Positions 43,163-54,850 of a DNA stretch of 64,000 nt are shown piece by piece (positions within the stretch are counted from its first letter, which is position 1; each line of letters begins with the position of its first letter). The stretch comes from Entoloma clypeatum (taxonomy: Eukaryota > Basidiomycota > Agaricomycetes > Agaricales > Entolomataceae). The notes under the pieces are model-generated. The model was given only the letters and a program-made list of their open reading frames with translations. It was not told the DNA's origin and did not search any database. The translations under genes and the position numbers were made by a program. The stretch is from assembly GCA_963565915.1 (NCBI GenBank), contig OY751485.1, positions 3,286,001-3,350,000 on the forward strand. Reading direction: 5' to 3'.

Positions 43163-43672
43163 TGTTAAGAACTGATTGACAAAACGTCGGAGCTACGTCG
43201 GACACGTCGGAAGGTCGGAAGGTCGGAGCGCGTGCAACGTAGGGGCAAGGACTTGGCTTCAACTTGTGTGTTGCGCCCTCGCTAATACGTTGGTGTCCTT
43301 ATTTCGGAGGATCGGAGGATCGGAGGATCGGAGGTCGGAGGTCGGACTCAAGTTAAGAGTCGGAAAGAGGACGGGAGGTATGATGTCGAATCTAAGTTGA
43401 TATTCAAACTGAAGCTAATACACGATTCTACATAAGTTTAAATACTATGTCGGAGGACGTGTGGCTTCGTCGGAGTCGGATAACGAGTGGCTGTCGGAGA
43501 TTCTTAACATAAGTAAAATGATCGGATGTAAGTAATGTACGTAGTAACGAGATTCATAACAGTAAGTATGCATAATAAGTATTAGTCAAAATGTCGGAGG
43601 TGTCGGAGGTGTCGGAGGTGTCGGAGGTGTCGGGATTGGTCGGAAATCGTCGGAATGGATCGGAATGTAACA
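43163..43672 (-). repeat. 5' LTR of B (right on + strand)
   Basis: 510 bp; one extra GTCGGAGGT unit compared with the left copy. Followed by TSD AGTAC. Confidence 0.93.
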
Positions 43673-43677
43673 AGTAC

Positions 43678-44298
43678 CCTCTTCCGCTCATCTCCGAACT
43701 AGTCAACAAACTCCAGAATGCTCAATACTTCACCAAGCTCGATATCTGATGGGGCTACAATAATGTCCGAATCAAGCCCAGAGATGAATGGAAAGCCGCC
43801 TTTCGGACAAATTGGGGACTCTTCGAACCCCTTGTAATGTTTTTCAGACTCACTAATAGTCCTTCAACCTTTCAGACTATGATGAATGATATCCTACAAG
43901 ATCTTATTACTGAAGGTGGCATATGTGTTTATCTTGATGATATTCTCATCTTTACGTCGGACCTGTCAGAGCATCGGAGGATCACACGCATAGTATTAGA
44001 GCGGCTCTGACAACACGGATTGTATCTCAAACCAGAGAAGTGTGAATTCAAACAGACATGGATTGAATACCTTGGCCTTATTATTGAGAAAGGACGTGTT
44101 GAAATGGACCCCATCAAAGTCGCCGGAGTGTCGGAGTGGCCAACTCCAACTAACATGCAGGAGGTACAGTCCTTCCTTGGATTCACTAACTTCTATCATC
44201 ATTTCATCCAAGGGTTCTCCGACATCGCATGTCCTCTGTTCCAACTCACAACCAAGGGCTGTGTATGGTCCTGGGGCGACAAGGAAGCGGGGGCCTTT
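43678..44298 (+). pseudogene. A(+) RT core, continued after B
   Basis: PLPLISELVNKLQNAQYFTK, active site GICVYLDDILIFTS, then LYLKPEKCEFKQTWIEYLG and SFLGFTNFYHHFIQGFS. TGA at TKLDI* and at LERL*QHG; the latter is CGA in the A(-) copy. Ends at CCTTT where a solo LTR sits. Confidence 0.92.
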
Positions 44299-44551
44299 TG
44301 TTATGCTTAACAAACCGTTCCAAGGTTCGGGCAGAGTATGCAGGAAGTGGAAAGGCGAAGAGAAAGTGAGTCAGACGACTGTGGACTGAGTAATCCCTAC
44401 TGCGGAGTGCGAGTCAGCGCGGGAGCGAAGTATACTAAAGGAGAATGGTAGAGTAAAGGTAAATGAATAAGCGGTCCAATGAGTCAAAGAAATAACGAAG
44501 GTACAATGCAAGGGAAAAGTGCGTAACATACAAACCGGTAAGTCCGTAACA
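44299..44551 (-). mobile_element. Solo LTR of family C
   Basis: TGTTATGCTTAACAAACC to GTCCGTAACA, reverse orientation to the C1 LTR, flanked by CCTTT (44294-44298 and 44552-44556). At 253 bp it is shorter than the C1 LTR, so it is internally deleted. Formed by LTR-LTR recombination. Confidence 0.9.
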
Positions 44552-44595
44552 CCTTTGGAGGTCTGAAGCAGAGGATCACTTCCACTCCGATACTT

Positions 44596-45619
44596 TTTTT
44601 TTTTTTTTTTTGTGTCAAATTTATTGTGCTACGGAGCTAAGCTCCCATGGTACACATTACATGCGGACAGGTAGTTAAGAGAGTGAGTGGATCGCGATGG
44701 TGTGTTAAGTCAATGCATGACCTGTCTTGGCATGCTTGATGGAAAAGACTACAAGAGCCATGGAATACCATGTCCCCCCACTGACAGGGCAGCGGAGAAT
44801 GAACAGGTCGGCGTATCCTCCACCGTTTTAGACTGTGCTCCCCTATTAACTCCTGAGAGAACAATGCCAGGGTTCGAGTAGATGACATGTCTGTCGTGTC
44901 GGCTACAGGCCCGCAGAGTGGGAGGGGTAAAGGCGGGCTCGACGAGCGCCTACCAGGCTAGGGGGAGGGGGTTAGAGGGTATAAGGCGGTAGGTAAGGTC
45001 GGGGGCCAGGGAGGGTGGGGGGGGGGGTTTGAGAGTCTGCTATTGGCGTGTTCGGAGGATTTGTGGGGGGGGGTTAGTGAAGCGGTTGGAAGACTGGATG
45101 AAGTCAAGGATTGGCTTAAGCGTGGTGGGGTCGGAGAGGAGGAAGGGAATGGACTCAGCTTTTTGTCTCAGTTTGCGGCGTAGGATATGACGCTCTCGTT
45201 GGTAATATGGGCATATGATGAGGAAGTGGCGGACAGTCTCTGGGGTGATCCCTCGGCAGTGTGGGCAGGAAGGGGTTTCGGAGCGGCGAATTCGGAACAG
45301 GTGTTGGTTGAGTGGTGAGTGGCCTGTGCAGAGTTGGGTGATGGTGGCTGATTGGCGGCGGTTTAGGTTGGCGATGAGGGTCAGGTATTTCTTTGATGGG
45401 AGAGATTTGTCAATGAGGCTAGTGGATGGGTAGCGTGGGGATTCCTTCCAGCGGCTCTTCCAGCGGCTCTTGAGCGTGGTCAGGTGGTCTTGACGTAGGG
45501 CGGTTATGCTGTATGGGAGGGGTTTTCTCCGGAGGAAGGTTGGGATGAGGGGTGGGTTGCTCGAGGTTCCCTGAGCTGCTTGTTTGGCCAGTTCATCGGC
45601 ATGTTCATTCGGTGCGAAG
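44596..45619 (-). mobile_element. 5'-truncated LINE of a second family
   Basis: T tract (poly-A) at its left end, then coding text on the - strand: NEHADELAKQAAQGTSS (RNase H end), then RRQSATITQLCTGHSPLNQH and a C-terminal CPHCRGITPETVRHFLIIC zinc-finger-like motif common in Tad-type LINEs. TSD CTCCGATACTT at 44585-44595 and 45620-45630. The tail (GTGTCAAATTTATTGTGC) differs from the other LINE family. Confidence 0.88.
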
Positions 45620-45630
45620 CTCCGATACTT

Positions 45631-47592
45631 GTCCTCCCCGACCACAGCAAGGAGTGGCGAGTCGAAGCGGATAGCTCCGACTTTGCGACTGGAGCGGTAC
45701 TGTCCCAACTGTTGGAGGATGGTAGGTGGCACCCTGTCGTGTTTTATTCCAAAAGCCTTAGCCCAGTGGAACGCAACTACGAAATTCACGACAAGGAGAT
45801 GCTGGCTGTAATCCGCGCACTGGAGGAATGGCAACATTTCCTTGAAGGAGTGGAGAAGACAGTGGAAATTTGGACCAATCACAAAAACCTCGAATACTTC
45901 ATGACCGCCCAGAAGCTCAATCGGCGACAAGTGAGGTGGTCTCTATACCTAGCACGTTTTGATTTCAAGATGCACCATCGACCGGGCAAGTCGATGGGGA
46001 AGTCAGACGCACTGTCATGTCAGGCGGACCATGGAGATGGCTCACAGGACAATGAGGACATAGTCCTACTCCAACCAGAGCTGTTTGCCATATGGGCCAC
46101 TCGGGGAGTAGCCACTCAAGGTGAGGAGCACGATGTCCTCCAGAAGGTCCAACAGGGCATCCGTGTTGGCCTTCTAGAGGATAGCATAGCAGAGGTTATC
46201 AAATCCCTTCTGACAGTCGGAACTGCATCCATCCGCGGAGCAGAATGGCGACAGTCGGAGGGTTTACTGTACTTCCGAGATCGCATTTATGTGCCCAAAA
46301 ACCCACAGCTCCGCCAACGAATCATCACGCAACACCATGACAATCCAGTGGTCGGACACCCAGGATGCTGGAAGACTCTAGAGTTGGTATCACGCACTTA
46401 TTGGTGACCCCACATGGCACATTTAATTGGTCAGTATTGCAAAACTTGTGACCCCTGCCTCCGCACCAAGATCTGATGCTCCGCACCCTCTGGTGAACTC
46501 CATCCACTCCCAGTCCCATCGGAGCGATGGCAGGTAACTAGTGTTGATTTTATCACTGAACTACCAGAAGCCCATGGGTATGATGCTATCATGGTAGTAG
46601 TAGACTCAGTCGGGAAATGTGGACACTTCATTCCGACGCACTCCACTCTCTCCACCCTCAGATCCACAAAATCTTATGTTCAACATGTTTGGAAGCTTCA
46701 CGGCCTTCCAGAGGCCATTGTCTCCGATCGCGGACCACAGTTCGTTGCCCAGTTCACGCGGGAATTGTACAGGCTGTTAGGTATCAAGGTTGCTGCCTCA
46801 ACGGCCTACCATCCCCAGTCGGACAGACAGACAGAACACGTGAACCAGAGATTGGAACAATACCTCTGACTGTTTGTCAATGAGCGACAGGACGATTGGG
46901 ACGAATGGCTTCCAATGGCAGAGCTTTCGTACAATAACCATGTCCATGTGTCCACGCGCCAAACCCCCTTCTATGTCGACACCGGACGTCACCCATGTAT
47001 GGGCTTTGAGCCCTGACAAAGACCATCAGAGATCGAGGCCATAGAGGATTTCAGCAAGCAGATGAAGTCCGCATTGGAGGAAGCACAAGCAGCTTTGGGA
47101 AAGGCCAAAGACAACATGGTGCGGTACTACAACCAGCGTCAGACATCTACTCCGACCTTCCAACTGGGCGACAAGGTCTTTCTGGATTCCTCCGACCTCA
47201 AGACCACCTGACCGACCAAAAAGCTGGCTCATAGATATGTAGGCCCATTTCTGGTTGTCCGACCTGTCAGAACACATGCGTACGAACTCAAACTCCCTCC
47301 TTCTATGTCTCGCATTCACCCCGTATTCCACGTTGTAAAACTGCTGTTGGCTCTGGAAGACCCCTTCCGACGAGATGTCCATATCCCTCCGCCTCTGACT
47401 GCAGTCGGAGAAGAAATGGAATATGAAGTCGAAATGATCTTGGATAGTCGGCTTCAACGAGGCAAGCTGCAGTTCCTAGTCAAGTGGAAGGGGTACAGCT
47501 ATGAGGAAAACTCATGGGAGATGGAGGAGGATGTCCACACTCCGCGCCTGGTCCGGGAATTTTACTGCCAACACCCAGGAGCTCCACGTTGA
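45631..47592 (+). pseudogene. A(+) RNase H, integrase, chromodomain
   Basis: WRVEADSSDFATGAVLSQLL and KNLEYFMTAQKLNRRQVRW (RNase H); CKTCDPCLRTK, AIVSDRGPQFVAQFTREL and AYHPQSDRQTEHVNQRL (integrase); chromodomain EYEVEMILDSRLQRGKLQFL with KWKGYSYEENSWE. TGA stops at TYW*, TKI*, EQYL*, GFEP* and KTT*; A3 has CGA at the EQYL position. Nearly identical to 16832-18600, stops included. Confidence 0.93.
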
Positions 47593-47666
47593 ATCGCTGC
47601 AACTGCCTTCGAGTCCTGTACATTTCGCCTTGCGCGTCGAGACGCCGTGCCTTAGAAGGGGGGTAA

Positions 47667-48168
47667 TGTAAGGGCAACCATCCGATTTCCTCAATCCGAA
47701 ACCTCCGACACCTCCGACACCTCCGACCCGTCCTCCGACCCTCCGACCGTTGTGGTACGTCTATTATTTATATTACTATACTTTATGTTTCCTTTCGTTT
47801 CCATCTATCCTTCGACACCTCCGACCTCCGACACTTCCAACCCATCCTCTGCATTGGAGTGCACATCGGAGCAATGATTTATACCACCACATGCATGCTT
47901 CTGATTTACATATTCCATTCCCATCCCTACTCCTGGTCTTTGTCGTATTTCAACATTCCTCTCCTCATTTCCAATTCTCGTCGTCTATATAGCTCTCTAG
48001 CCTGCAAGAGAATCCTCAGAACTTTCTCTTTGGATTTCCCTTGCAAGGTATGCCTCGTATTGTACTTTGTAGAGTCTAATTTAACTTTGGATTTCCCTTG
48101 CAAGTCATCCAACGTTGGAGTCGCTTTGGAGTGCTTTGGAGTTGTTGGATCGTAAGGTCGCCCTTACA
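47667..48168 (+). repeat. 3' LTR of A(+)
   Basis: 502 bp, TGTAAGGGCAACC to GGTCGCCCTTACA. It carries CTCCGACAC and CTCCGACCC repeats and differs clearly from the 5' LTR, so the two LTRs were probably not made in the same insertion. Confidence 0.9.
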
Positions 48169-50230
48169 CACGCAGGGCGGAATGTACAGGATTTGAAGGC
48201 AATTGCAGCAATTTGATGTGGAGCCCCCAGGTGTCAGCAGTAAAATTTCTGGACAAGGTGCAGATCATGGACATCCTCCTCCATCTCCCAAGAGTTTTCC
48301 TCATAGCTGTACCCCTTCCACTTGACTAGAAACTGCAACTTGCCTTGTTGAAGCCGACTGTCCAACACTGTTTCGACTTCATATTCCATTTCCTCTCCAA
48401 CTGCAGTCAGAGGCGGAGGAATTCGGACATCTCATCGGAAGGGGTCTTCTGGAGTTAACGACAGTTTTACAACATGGAATACAGGGTGAACGTGAGACAT
48501 GGAAGGAGGGAGTTTGAGCTCATATGCATGTGTTCCGACTGGTCGGACCACCGAGAATGGGCCTACATATCTATGAGCCAGTTTTTTGGTGGGTGGGTGG
48601 TTTTGAGGTTGGAGGAATCCAGAAAGACTTTGTCACCCAGTTGGAAGATCAGAGTAGATGTCTGACACTGGTTGTGGTACCGCGCCATGTCGTCTTTGGC
48701 CTTCCCCAAAGCTGCTTGTGCTTCCTCCAATGCGGACTTCATCTGCTTGCTGAAATCCTCTATGGCCTCGATCTCTGACGGTCTCTGTCAGGGCTCAAAG
48801 CCCATACATGGGTGACGTCCGGTGTCGACATAGAAGGGGGTTTGGCGCGTGGACACATGGACATGGTTATTGTACGAAAGCTCTGCCATTGGAAGCCATT
48901 CGTCCCAATCGTCCTGTTGCTCATTGACAAACAGTCGGAGGTATTGTTCCAATCCCTGGTTCACGTGTTCTGTCTGTCTGTCCGACTGCAGATGGTAGGC
49001 TGTCGAGGCAGCCACCTTGATATCTAGCAGCCTGTACAATTCCCGCATGAACTTGGCAACAAACTGTGGTCTGCAATTGGAGATGATGGCCTCCAGGAGT
49101 CTGTGAAGTTTCCAGACATGTTGAATGTAGGACTTTCTGGATCCGAGGGTGGAGAGAGCAGAGTGCGTCGGAATGAAATGTCCACATTTTCTGACCAAGT
49201 CTACCACTACCATGATAGTGTCATACCCATGGGCTTCTGGTAGTTCAGTGATAAAATCAACACTAGTTACCTGCCATCGTTCCAATGGAACTGGGAGTGG
49301 ATGGAGTTCACCAGAAGGTGCAGAGCGCCGGACCTTTGTGTGGAGGCATGGGTCACAAGTTTTGCAGTACTGACCGATTAGGCATGCCAAATGGGGCCAC
49401 CAGTAAGTGCGCGATACCAGCTCTAGAGTTTTCCATCATCCTGGGTGTCTGACTACCGGGTTGTCATGGTGCTGCATGATAATTCGCTGTCAAAGCTGCG
49501 GACTATTGGGCATGTAAATGTGATCTCAAAAGTACAGTAAACCCTCCAACTGTCGCCATTCCACTCCACGAATGGAGGTAGCTCCGACCATCGGAAGGGA
49601 CTTGATTACCTCTGCCACACTGTTCTCCAGAAGGCCATCTCGGATGCTCTGTTGGACCTGTCAGAGGATGTTGTGCTCCTCACCTTGAGTGGCTACCCCT
49701 TAAGTGGCCCGGATTGCGAACATCTCCAGTCAGAGGAGGACAATGTTCTTGTTGTCCTGTGAGCCATCTCCATGATCTGCCCAATGCAACAGTGCATCGG
49801 ACTTCCCTATCGACTTGCCTGGACAATGGTGCATCTTGAAATCGAAGCGTGCTAGGTATAGAGACCACTGTGCCTGTCGCTGATTGAGCTTCTGGGTGGT
49901 CATGAAGTATTCGAGGTTTTTGTGATCGGTCCAAATTTCCACCATCTTCTCCACTCCTTCCAAAAAGTGTCTCCATTCCTCCAGTGCTCGGATCACGGCC
50001 AGCATTTCCTTGTTGTGAATTTTGTAGTTGCGTTCCACTGTGCTAAGGCTTTTGGAAAATAAAATGTGACAGGGTGCCACTTACCGTCCTCCGACAGTTG
50101 AGACAGTACCGCTCCGGTCACAAAGTCGGAGCTATCTGCTTCGACTTGCCACTCCTTGCTGTGGTTGGGGAGGACAAGTATCAGAGCAGAGGTGATCCTC
50201 CACTTCAGATCTCCAAAGGCCCCCGCTTCC
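48169..50230 (-). pseudogene. Third copy of element A (A3), pol fragment
   Basis: Directly abuts the 3' LTR of A(+) in opposite orientation. Contains decayed chromodomain text, an open integrase block (48788-49390: VTSVDFITELPEAHGYDT; VAASTAYHLQSDRQTEHVNQ) and RNase H (49730-50080: KNLEYFMTTQKLNQRQAQW). Ends at GCTTCC, where the LTR of B2 begins, in the same RNase H region. No own LTR is left. Confidence 0.88.
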
Positions 50231-50459
50231 TGTCACGTAGCGTTTTTCTCAACGTCGGAAAACGTCGGACGAGTCGGAGCGGAGTAGCGGAGGAGCAGAT
50301 GCGATAAGTGCAACGTTGGCAGAAAGAACCTGGCTTCAACTTGTGCATTGCACCCCACTCTTTGATGTGGTCCTCGATTTCGGATTGGCGGATGTCGGAT
50401 GAGCAGATGAGCGGATGAATGGAGGTGATGGAGAGAATGCTCAAAAGCAAGTAGAGGGC
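50231..50459 (-). repeat. Truncated 3' LTR of B2
   Basis: TGTCACGTAGCG to GCAAGTAGAG; matches the right LTR to this point, then jumps straight into the accessory ORF region. A deletion removed the rest of the LTR and the start of that ORF. Confidence 0.85.
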
Positions 50460-50467
50460 TTAGGAGC

Positions 50468-50767
50468 ATGATAAGGGAGATGCGGCTGATAAAGGCAGAG
50501 TTGAAGGAACTGTGGGAGATCAAGGAGCTTTTGATGGTTATCACGTGGAGGGAGGATTCAGAGGCTTCAGAGGAGGCATCCGACGAGGACGAGGATGCAG
50601 AGGAGTATAATAGGGTATTGGAGAAGTTGGTAAAGGAGGTAGAAGGAGAAGAAGAAAAAGAAGAAGAAACAAAGAAGCGGAAGCGGATGGAGGAAGCGGA
50701 AGAAGAATCCGGATCGGAGTGGAACAAGGAGACGGAGGGGGTATCTAACAAGAAACAGCGAAAGTAG
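50468..50767 (+). pseudogene. B2 accessory ORF on the opposite strand, N-terminally truncated
   Basis: Remaining frame of 99 codons: a charged helix (LIKAELKELWEIKELLMVIT), an acidic Glu/Ser block (REDSEASEEASDEDEDAEEY), Lys/Glu runs and the tail VSNKKQRK. The place (between chromodomain and 3' LTR), strand, convergent layout (44 bp from the pol stop) and tail (SNKKQR) match the 249-codon ORF of B. The coiled-coil half is lost with the deletion that trimmed the LTR. Confidence 0.65.
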
Positions 50768-50811
50768 TTTTTTGTTAGTATAAAATATTAATAGATTTTC
50801 TTTTCTTCTTG

Positions 50812-53800
50812 TTACAAGCGTGATAATGGGCCTGGCTTAGTTGGTTGAGCGGAGTGGAAGTCCGCTACCATATCCGCTGTGTGTTCAAGCTCAAATGCGG
50901 GTAACCAAGAAAACTCTTCACTGGTGTCTTCATAACCTAACCAGCAGACGAGGTAAAGGAGTTTGCATCATTGTCTTTTATCGATCTTTGAGTCAATGAT
51001 TTCTGCAATTTCGTATTCGGTTTCTCCTTCGATCTCGAGCGGAGGCGGAGGAGATTGTATCCGATTTGGAATCTCGTTAGGAGTTGCTGGTTTAAGCATA
51101 GATATGTGGAAGATGGGGTGTATAGCATGCATAGTGTCGGGTAGACGTAGTGTAAAGGAGTGCGTGCCAGGTTGGGCTATGATTTCAAATGGGCCAGCAT
51201 ATTTGTTGGATAACTTTTGGATGGGTCGTGTGGTGCGGAAGAACTTGGTTTAACAAAGACTTCTTGTCCGACATAGAGTGGAGGAGGTGGAGAACGTCAG
51301 ACGTCTGCAGGGCCTTGATAACATTGTTGTGCCTCTGCGATGGCAGCCTTTAGTTCTTGATGTAATTCATCTAAATCGACGACATATTGTTGAGCTTTAT
51401 CAGATGCTAGATCATGTTCTGGATGGAGTGTAATGTCGGGATAATAACCTTTGTTGGCAAAGAATGGTGATACACCAGTAGTGGCACTTGGAGTGTTGTT
51501 GTATGCGAACTCCACAGGCGGAAGCAAAGCGGACCAGTTGTCTTGCTGGTAGTTGCAGAAGATGCGGAGGTATTGTTTGAGTATTTGGTTGGTGCTGTTA
51601 TGATCGCTCTTATCTTATCCTATTATCTAATCTCATCTTTATCTTATCTCTTTATCTTGCCTCATCTTATCCTATCTCTTGATCTTATCCTACCTCATGT
51701 TAGACACATGTTATTCTAGAACAGTCTTATTTACTGTGCACCTCATTGATGCCTCATGGTATTTATATATATAAGTAGCCTACTTTCCTTTGTATTCTGT
51801 AGCTTGTTCTCTTGAGATCCCATGTGGGTCAATAGTCAGCATTGCTCCTTTGTCTTGATGGCATCGTATCACCTCTCCTTGCGCGTTTTATGTTCGAGCC
51901 TGTGGATGTAGTCGTCAGACTCACATGTCGCCTCAACAGGTGCGTTCAGTTTGACCATCACCTTCAGGGTGATATCCAGAAGTGAAGTGAAGTCTCATGT
52001 CGAGGGCTTTTGCAAGAGAGTGGAAAAAGCGGGAGACGAATTCAGATCCGTGATCGGATGTGACATTTTGTGGAACTCCGTGCTTGGAAAAGACGTGAAG
52101 CATGAAAAGGTTTGCTAGGTCTTTGGATGTGCAATTAATGGTGGTAGGGATGAAGATGCCTTGTTTAGTGAGGCGGTCTACAATGACCAAAATTGCATCA
52201 GAGCCAGCAGATGTCGGAAGGGGTTCAATGAAGTCCATGGAAATAGAATGCCAGGGACATTCAGGAATAGGGAGTTGTTTAAGGAGACCGTAAGGTTTAT
52301 GACATTGAGGTTTGGTGTGCATACAAGTGGTACATGACTTGCAATACTTTTTGACGAAGTCGTGCATTCCAGGCCAAGTGTATTCTTGTTGGATAAGACT
52401 AATAGTCTTATTTTGACCAGGGTGTCCAGCGAGGATATGGTCGTGCTTATTGCAGAGGATGCGGAGACGGAGGTCGGATGAGTCGGGAACGTAGATACGT
52501 CCATTGTGGAGTAGATAACCTGCTTCATTCACGATCCAGCGTGGATTAGGATTGTTGAGGAAAGAGGTGTAAATGGGATCGGTCGGAAGAGCAGAGAGGA
52601 TATCAGAGCACAGCTGATCCGTATCCATGATGATTGTGGCACGGAGGATGGGTGTATATAACTCTGTTGCGCGAAGTGAAGTGGTGAGCTGTTCTTGTGT
52701 GAAGATGGGTTTGAAGTTGCTTGGGTTGACGGACGAATAGTCGCTATTTCCCTCTTTAGGGTAGACGTCCCATCGTCTACTTAAAAGATCGGGCTTCGTA
52801 CCTAAACAGCCAGGGCGGAAGCGGATGACGAGATTGAACTGGCAGAGGTATTCGGACCAACGAGCTTGTCGATGTGATAAAATCTTGGTAGTAGAAAAGT
52901 ACTCAAGATTTTTGTGGTCCGTTATGACATCAATCGGAGCAGCGGAGCCTTCAAGGTAGTGACGCCAAACCTTGAATGCATCGTGGATCGCTAATAGTTC
53001 TTTGTCGTGGGTGTCATAGTTTAACTCGGGAGGTATAAAGGTGTGGGAGTGGAAAGCAACTGGATGGATTTCGTCGTCGGAGGTGCAGATGGAGAGGATC
53101 GCACCCAAAGCGTAGTCGGAGGCATCGGTTTCGACGATAATAGGGCTGTCGGGAATCCAATGTGTAAGAGCAGGTGCCATGGTAAAGGCTTTCTTCAAAG
53201 TTTTGAAAGATTCACGAGCGGAGTTGGAGAAGTGCCATTGTGTGTTTTTGCGGGTGAGTCGAGTGAGCGGAACAGTGATTTCGGAGTAGTAAGGAATGAA
53301 TCGATGATAAAAATTGGCAAAACCTAGGAAAGATTGAATATCTTTGACCTTCCTTGGTTCAGGCCAATCTTGAATAATTTTGACTTTCTTATCCGACATG
53401 CGGAGGCCGGTCGGAGAGAGGATAAAGCCAAGGTATTCAACAGTGTCCATAGAAAACTCGCATTTGTCTGCGCGCACGTATAAACCATGTTGTCGGAGGC
53501 GTCGGAGGACTTCCTGGACATGCTTCCGATGCTCGGAGGGAGAGTCGGAGTAGATGAGGATGTCGTCAAGATATATGGTGACATACTTATTGAGCAGGTC
53601 GTGGAAGATGTCGTTCATGAAGCCTTGGAAAACGGCTGGGGAGTTGGTCAGTCCAAATGGCATGACAAGCCATTCAAAAGACCCGTAGCGCATGCGGAAG
53701 GCGGTTTTCCATTCATCTCCTTCTGCTATGCAGACGAGGTGATAGGCATGTCGGAGGTCGAGAGCCATATAAACACTGGCTTTTCCAGCGGTCTGGAGAA

Positions 53801-54776
53801 GGTTGGATATGAGCAGAAGCGGATATCGGTCCTTCTTTGAGATTTTGTTAAGACCACAGAAATCAATGCAAAGACAAAGGGAGCCATCCTTTTTACAAAC
53901 AAAAAGGATGGGAGCACCATGCAGAGAGGAAGAGGGTCAGATGAATCCAATGGTGAGGTGTTCGTCAATGAATTCACAGAGGGCATTGAGTTCGGTTTGT
54001 GAAAGGGAGTAGATCGGACCAAACAGAGGAGCGGAGCCCTCTTCAAGTTCGATCTTGAGGTCGTAGGGACGGTGTGGTGGAAGAGTGTCTGCTTTTCCTT
54101 TACTGAAGACGTCAGCATAGTCATGGTATTCCTCGGGTACGTTTGTCAAGTCGGGGGTGTCGGAAGCGGATGCGGAGTGAGCGGAAACGGAGGGAGTCGA
54201 AAGGTGAAGTCGAAAGGATTGTGTACCAGGCAATTTGCATGCCCTCATAAATGCGGCTGCGTTAATGAGTGAAATCTGCGGAGGTACGATTGGAGGTTCC
54301 GGAGGAGGAAGCGTAGCTGTCCTACCTTGGGAGGAGGTCGACGTCGATGTCCTACCTTGGGAGGAGGTCGTCGTCGATGTCGGAAATGGCTCTTTTTGCA
54401 TCTGTGGACGGAAAGTGATACTGCCCAATACCCAGTCAATCATAGGATTGTGGCGGGTGAGCCAGTTGTATCCAAGAACCACGGAAGAAGCAGAGTCAAG
54501 CAGAGTAACATAAAAATCCTGTTCAAAGGTTTCACCTAAAGGAAAACATATAGGTATTGTTACAACTTGAGTGATAAACACGTTAGAAGAACCATCAAAA
54601 AGCTTTAGTTCTAAAGGCGGAATAGCGGAGGTCGGAAGATCATAAGCAGAGGAAAAGTTATTGTCAATAAAACAGTGGGTAGATCCTGAATCAATAAGTG
54701 CTGGGACAGGATCTGAAGAGAAAAAAGAAGATGAGATATTGATACGTAAAGAGTTTGGATCGGAGAGAGCAGACAC
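50812..54776 (-). pseudogene. B2 pol: protease to chromodomain, broken
   Basis: Protease ALIDSGSTHCFIDNNF, RT active site VTIYLDDILIYS, RNase H VETDASDYALGAILS and KNLEYFSTTKILS, integrase HKHDHILAGHPGQNKTIS, NVTSDHGSEFVSRFF, SGYHPEGDGQTERT. A 611-codon stretch (51933-53768) is open. A solo LTR (51596-51938) interrupts the integrase; the rest (FAYNNTPSATTGVSPFFANK) continues beyond it. The chromodomain is decayed. A TGA follows EHLTIGFI. Confidence 0.92.
51596..51938. mobile_element. Solo LTR of an unassigned family inside B2 pol
   Basis: TGTTATGATCGCTC to CGCCTCAACA, 343 bp, with perfect TSD GGTGC (51591-51595, 51939-51943). Rich in TTATCTTATC/CTCATCTTATC runs. Unlike the A, B or C LTRs. 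Confidence 0.9.
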
Positions 54777-54850
54777 GTTAAGTCGGATGGGAGCGGAGGC
54801 ACGGAGAGAGTCAACGCAGTCCTCAGACCGTGCTTCATGAGGACCACTGC

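Larger units (their letters stand above)
36742..43672 (-). mobile_element. Gypsy chromovirus B, full length, young, nested in A(+)
   Basis: LTRs 36742-37242 and 43163-43672 differ by a few transitions, all at CpG, and one 9-bp repeat unit. Perfect TSD AGTAC (36737-36741, 43673-43677). On the - strand: gag, pol with chromodomain; on the + strand an extra gene between pol and the 3' LTR. Purine tract AAGGGGGAAATAC before the 3' LTR; GTATATTCAAACTGCC after the 5' LTR, not a TGG-type primer site. Densely packed with TCGGA. Confidence 0.95.
33694..48168 (+). mobile_element. Gypsy chromovirus A(+), with three nested insertions
   Basis: 5' LTR 33694-34166, gag, pol, 3' LTR 47667-48168. It is interrupted by B (36742-43672, TSD AGTAC), a solo C LTR (44299-44551, TSD CCTTT) and a LINE fragment (44596-45619, TSD CTCCGATACTT). 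Left flank TGGAC and right flank CACGC do not match, so the two ends did not enter the genome together here. The purine tract AGAAGGGGGG precedes the 3' LTR. Confidence 0.9.
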
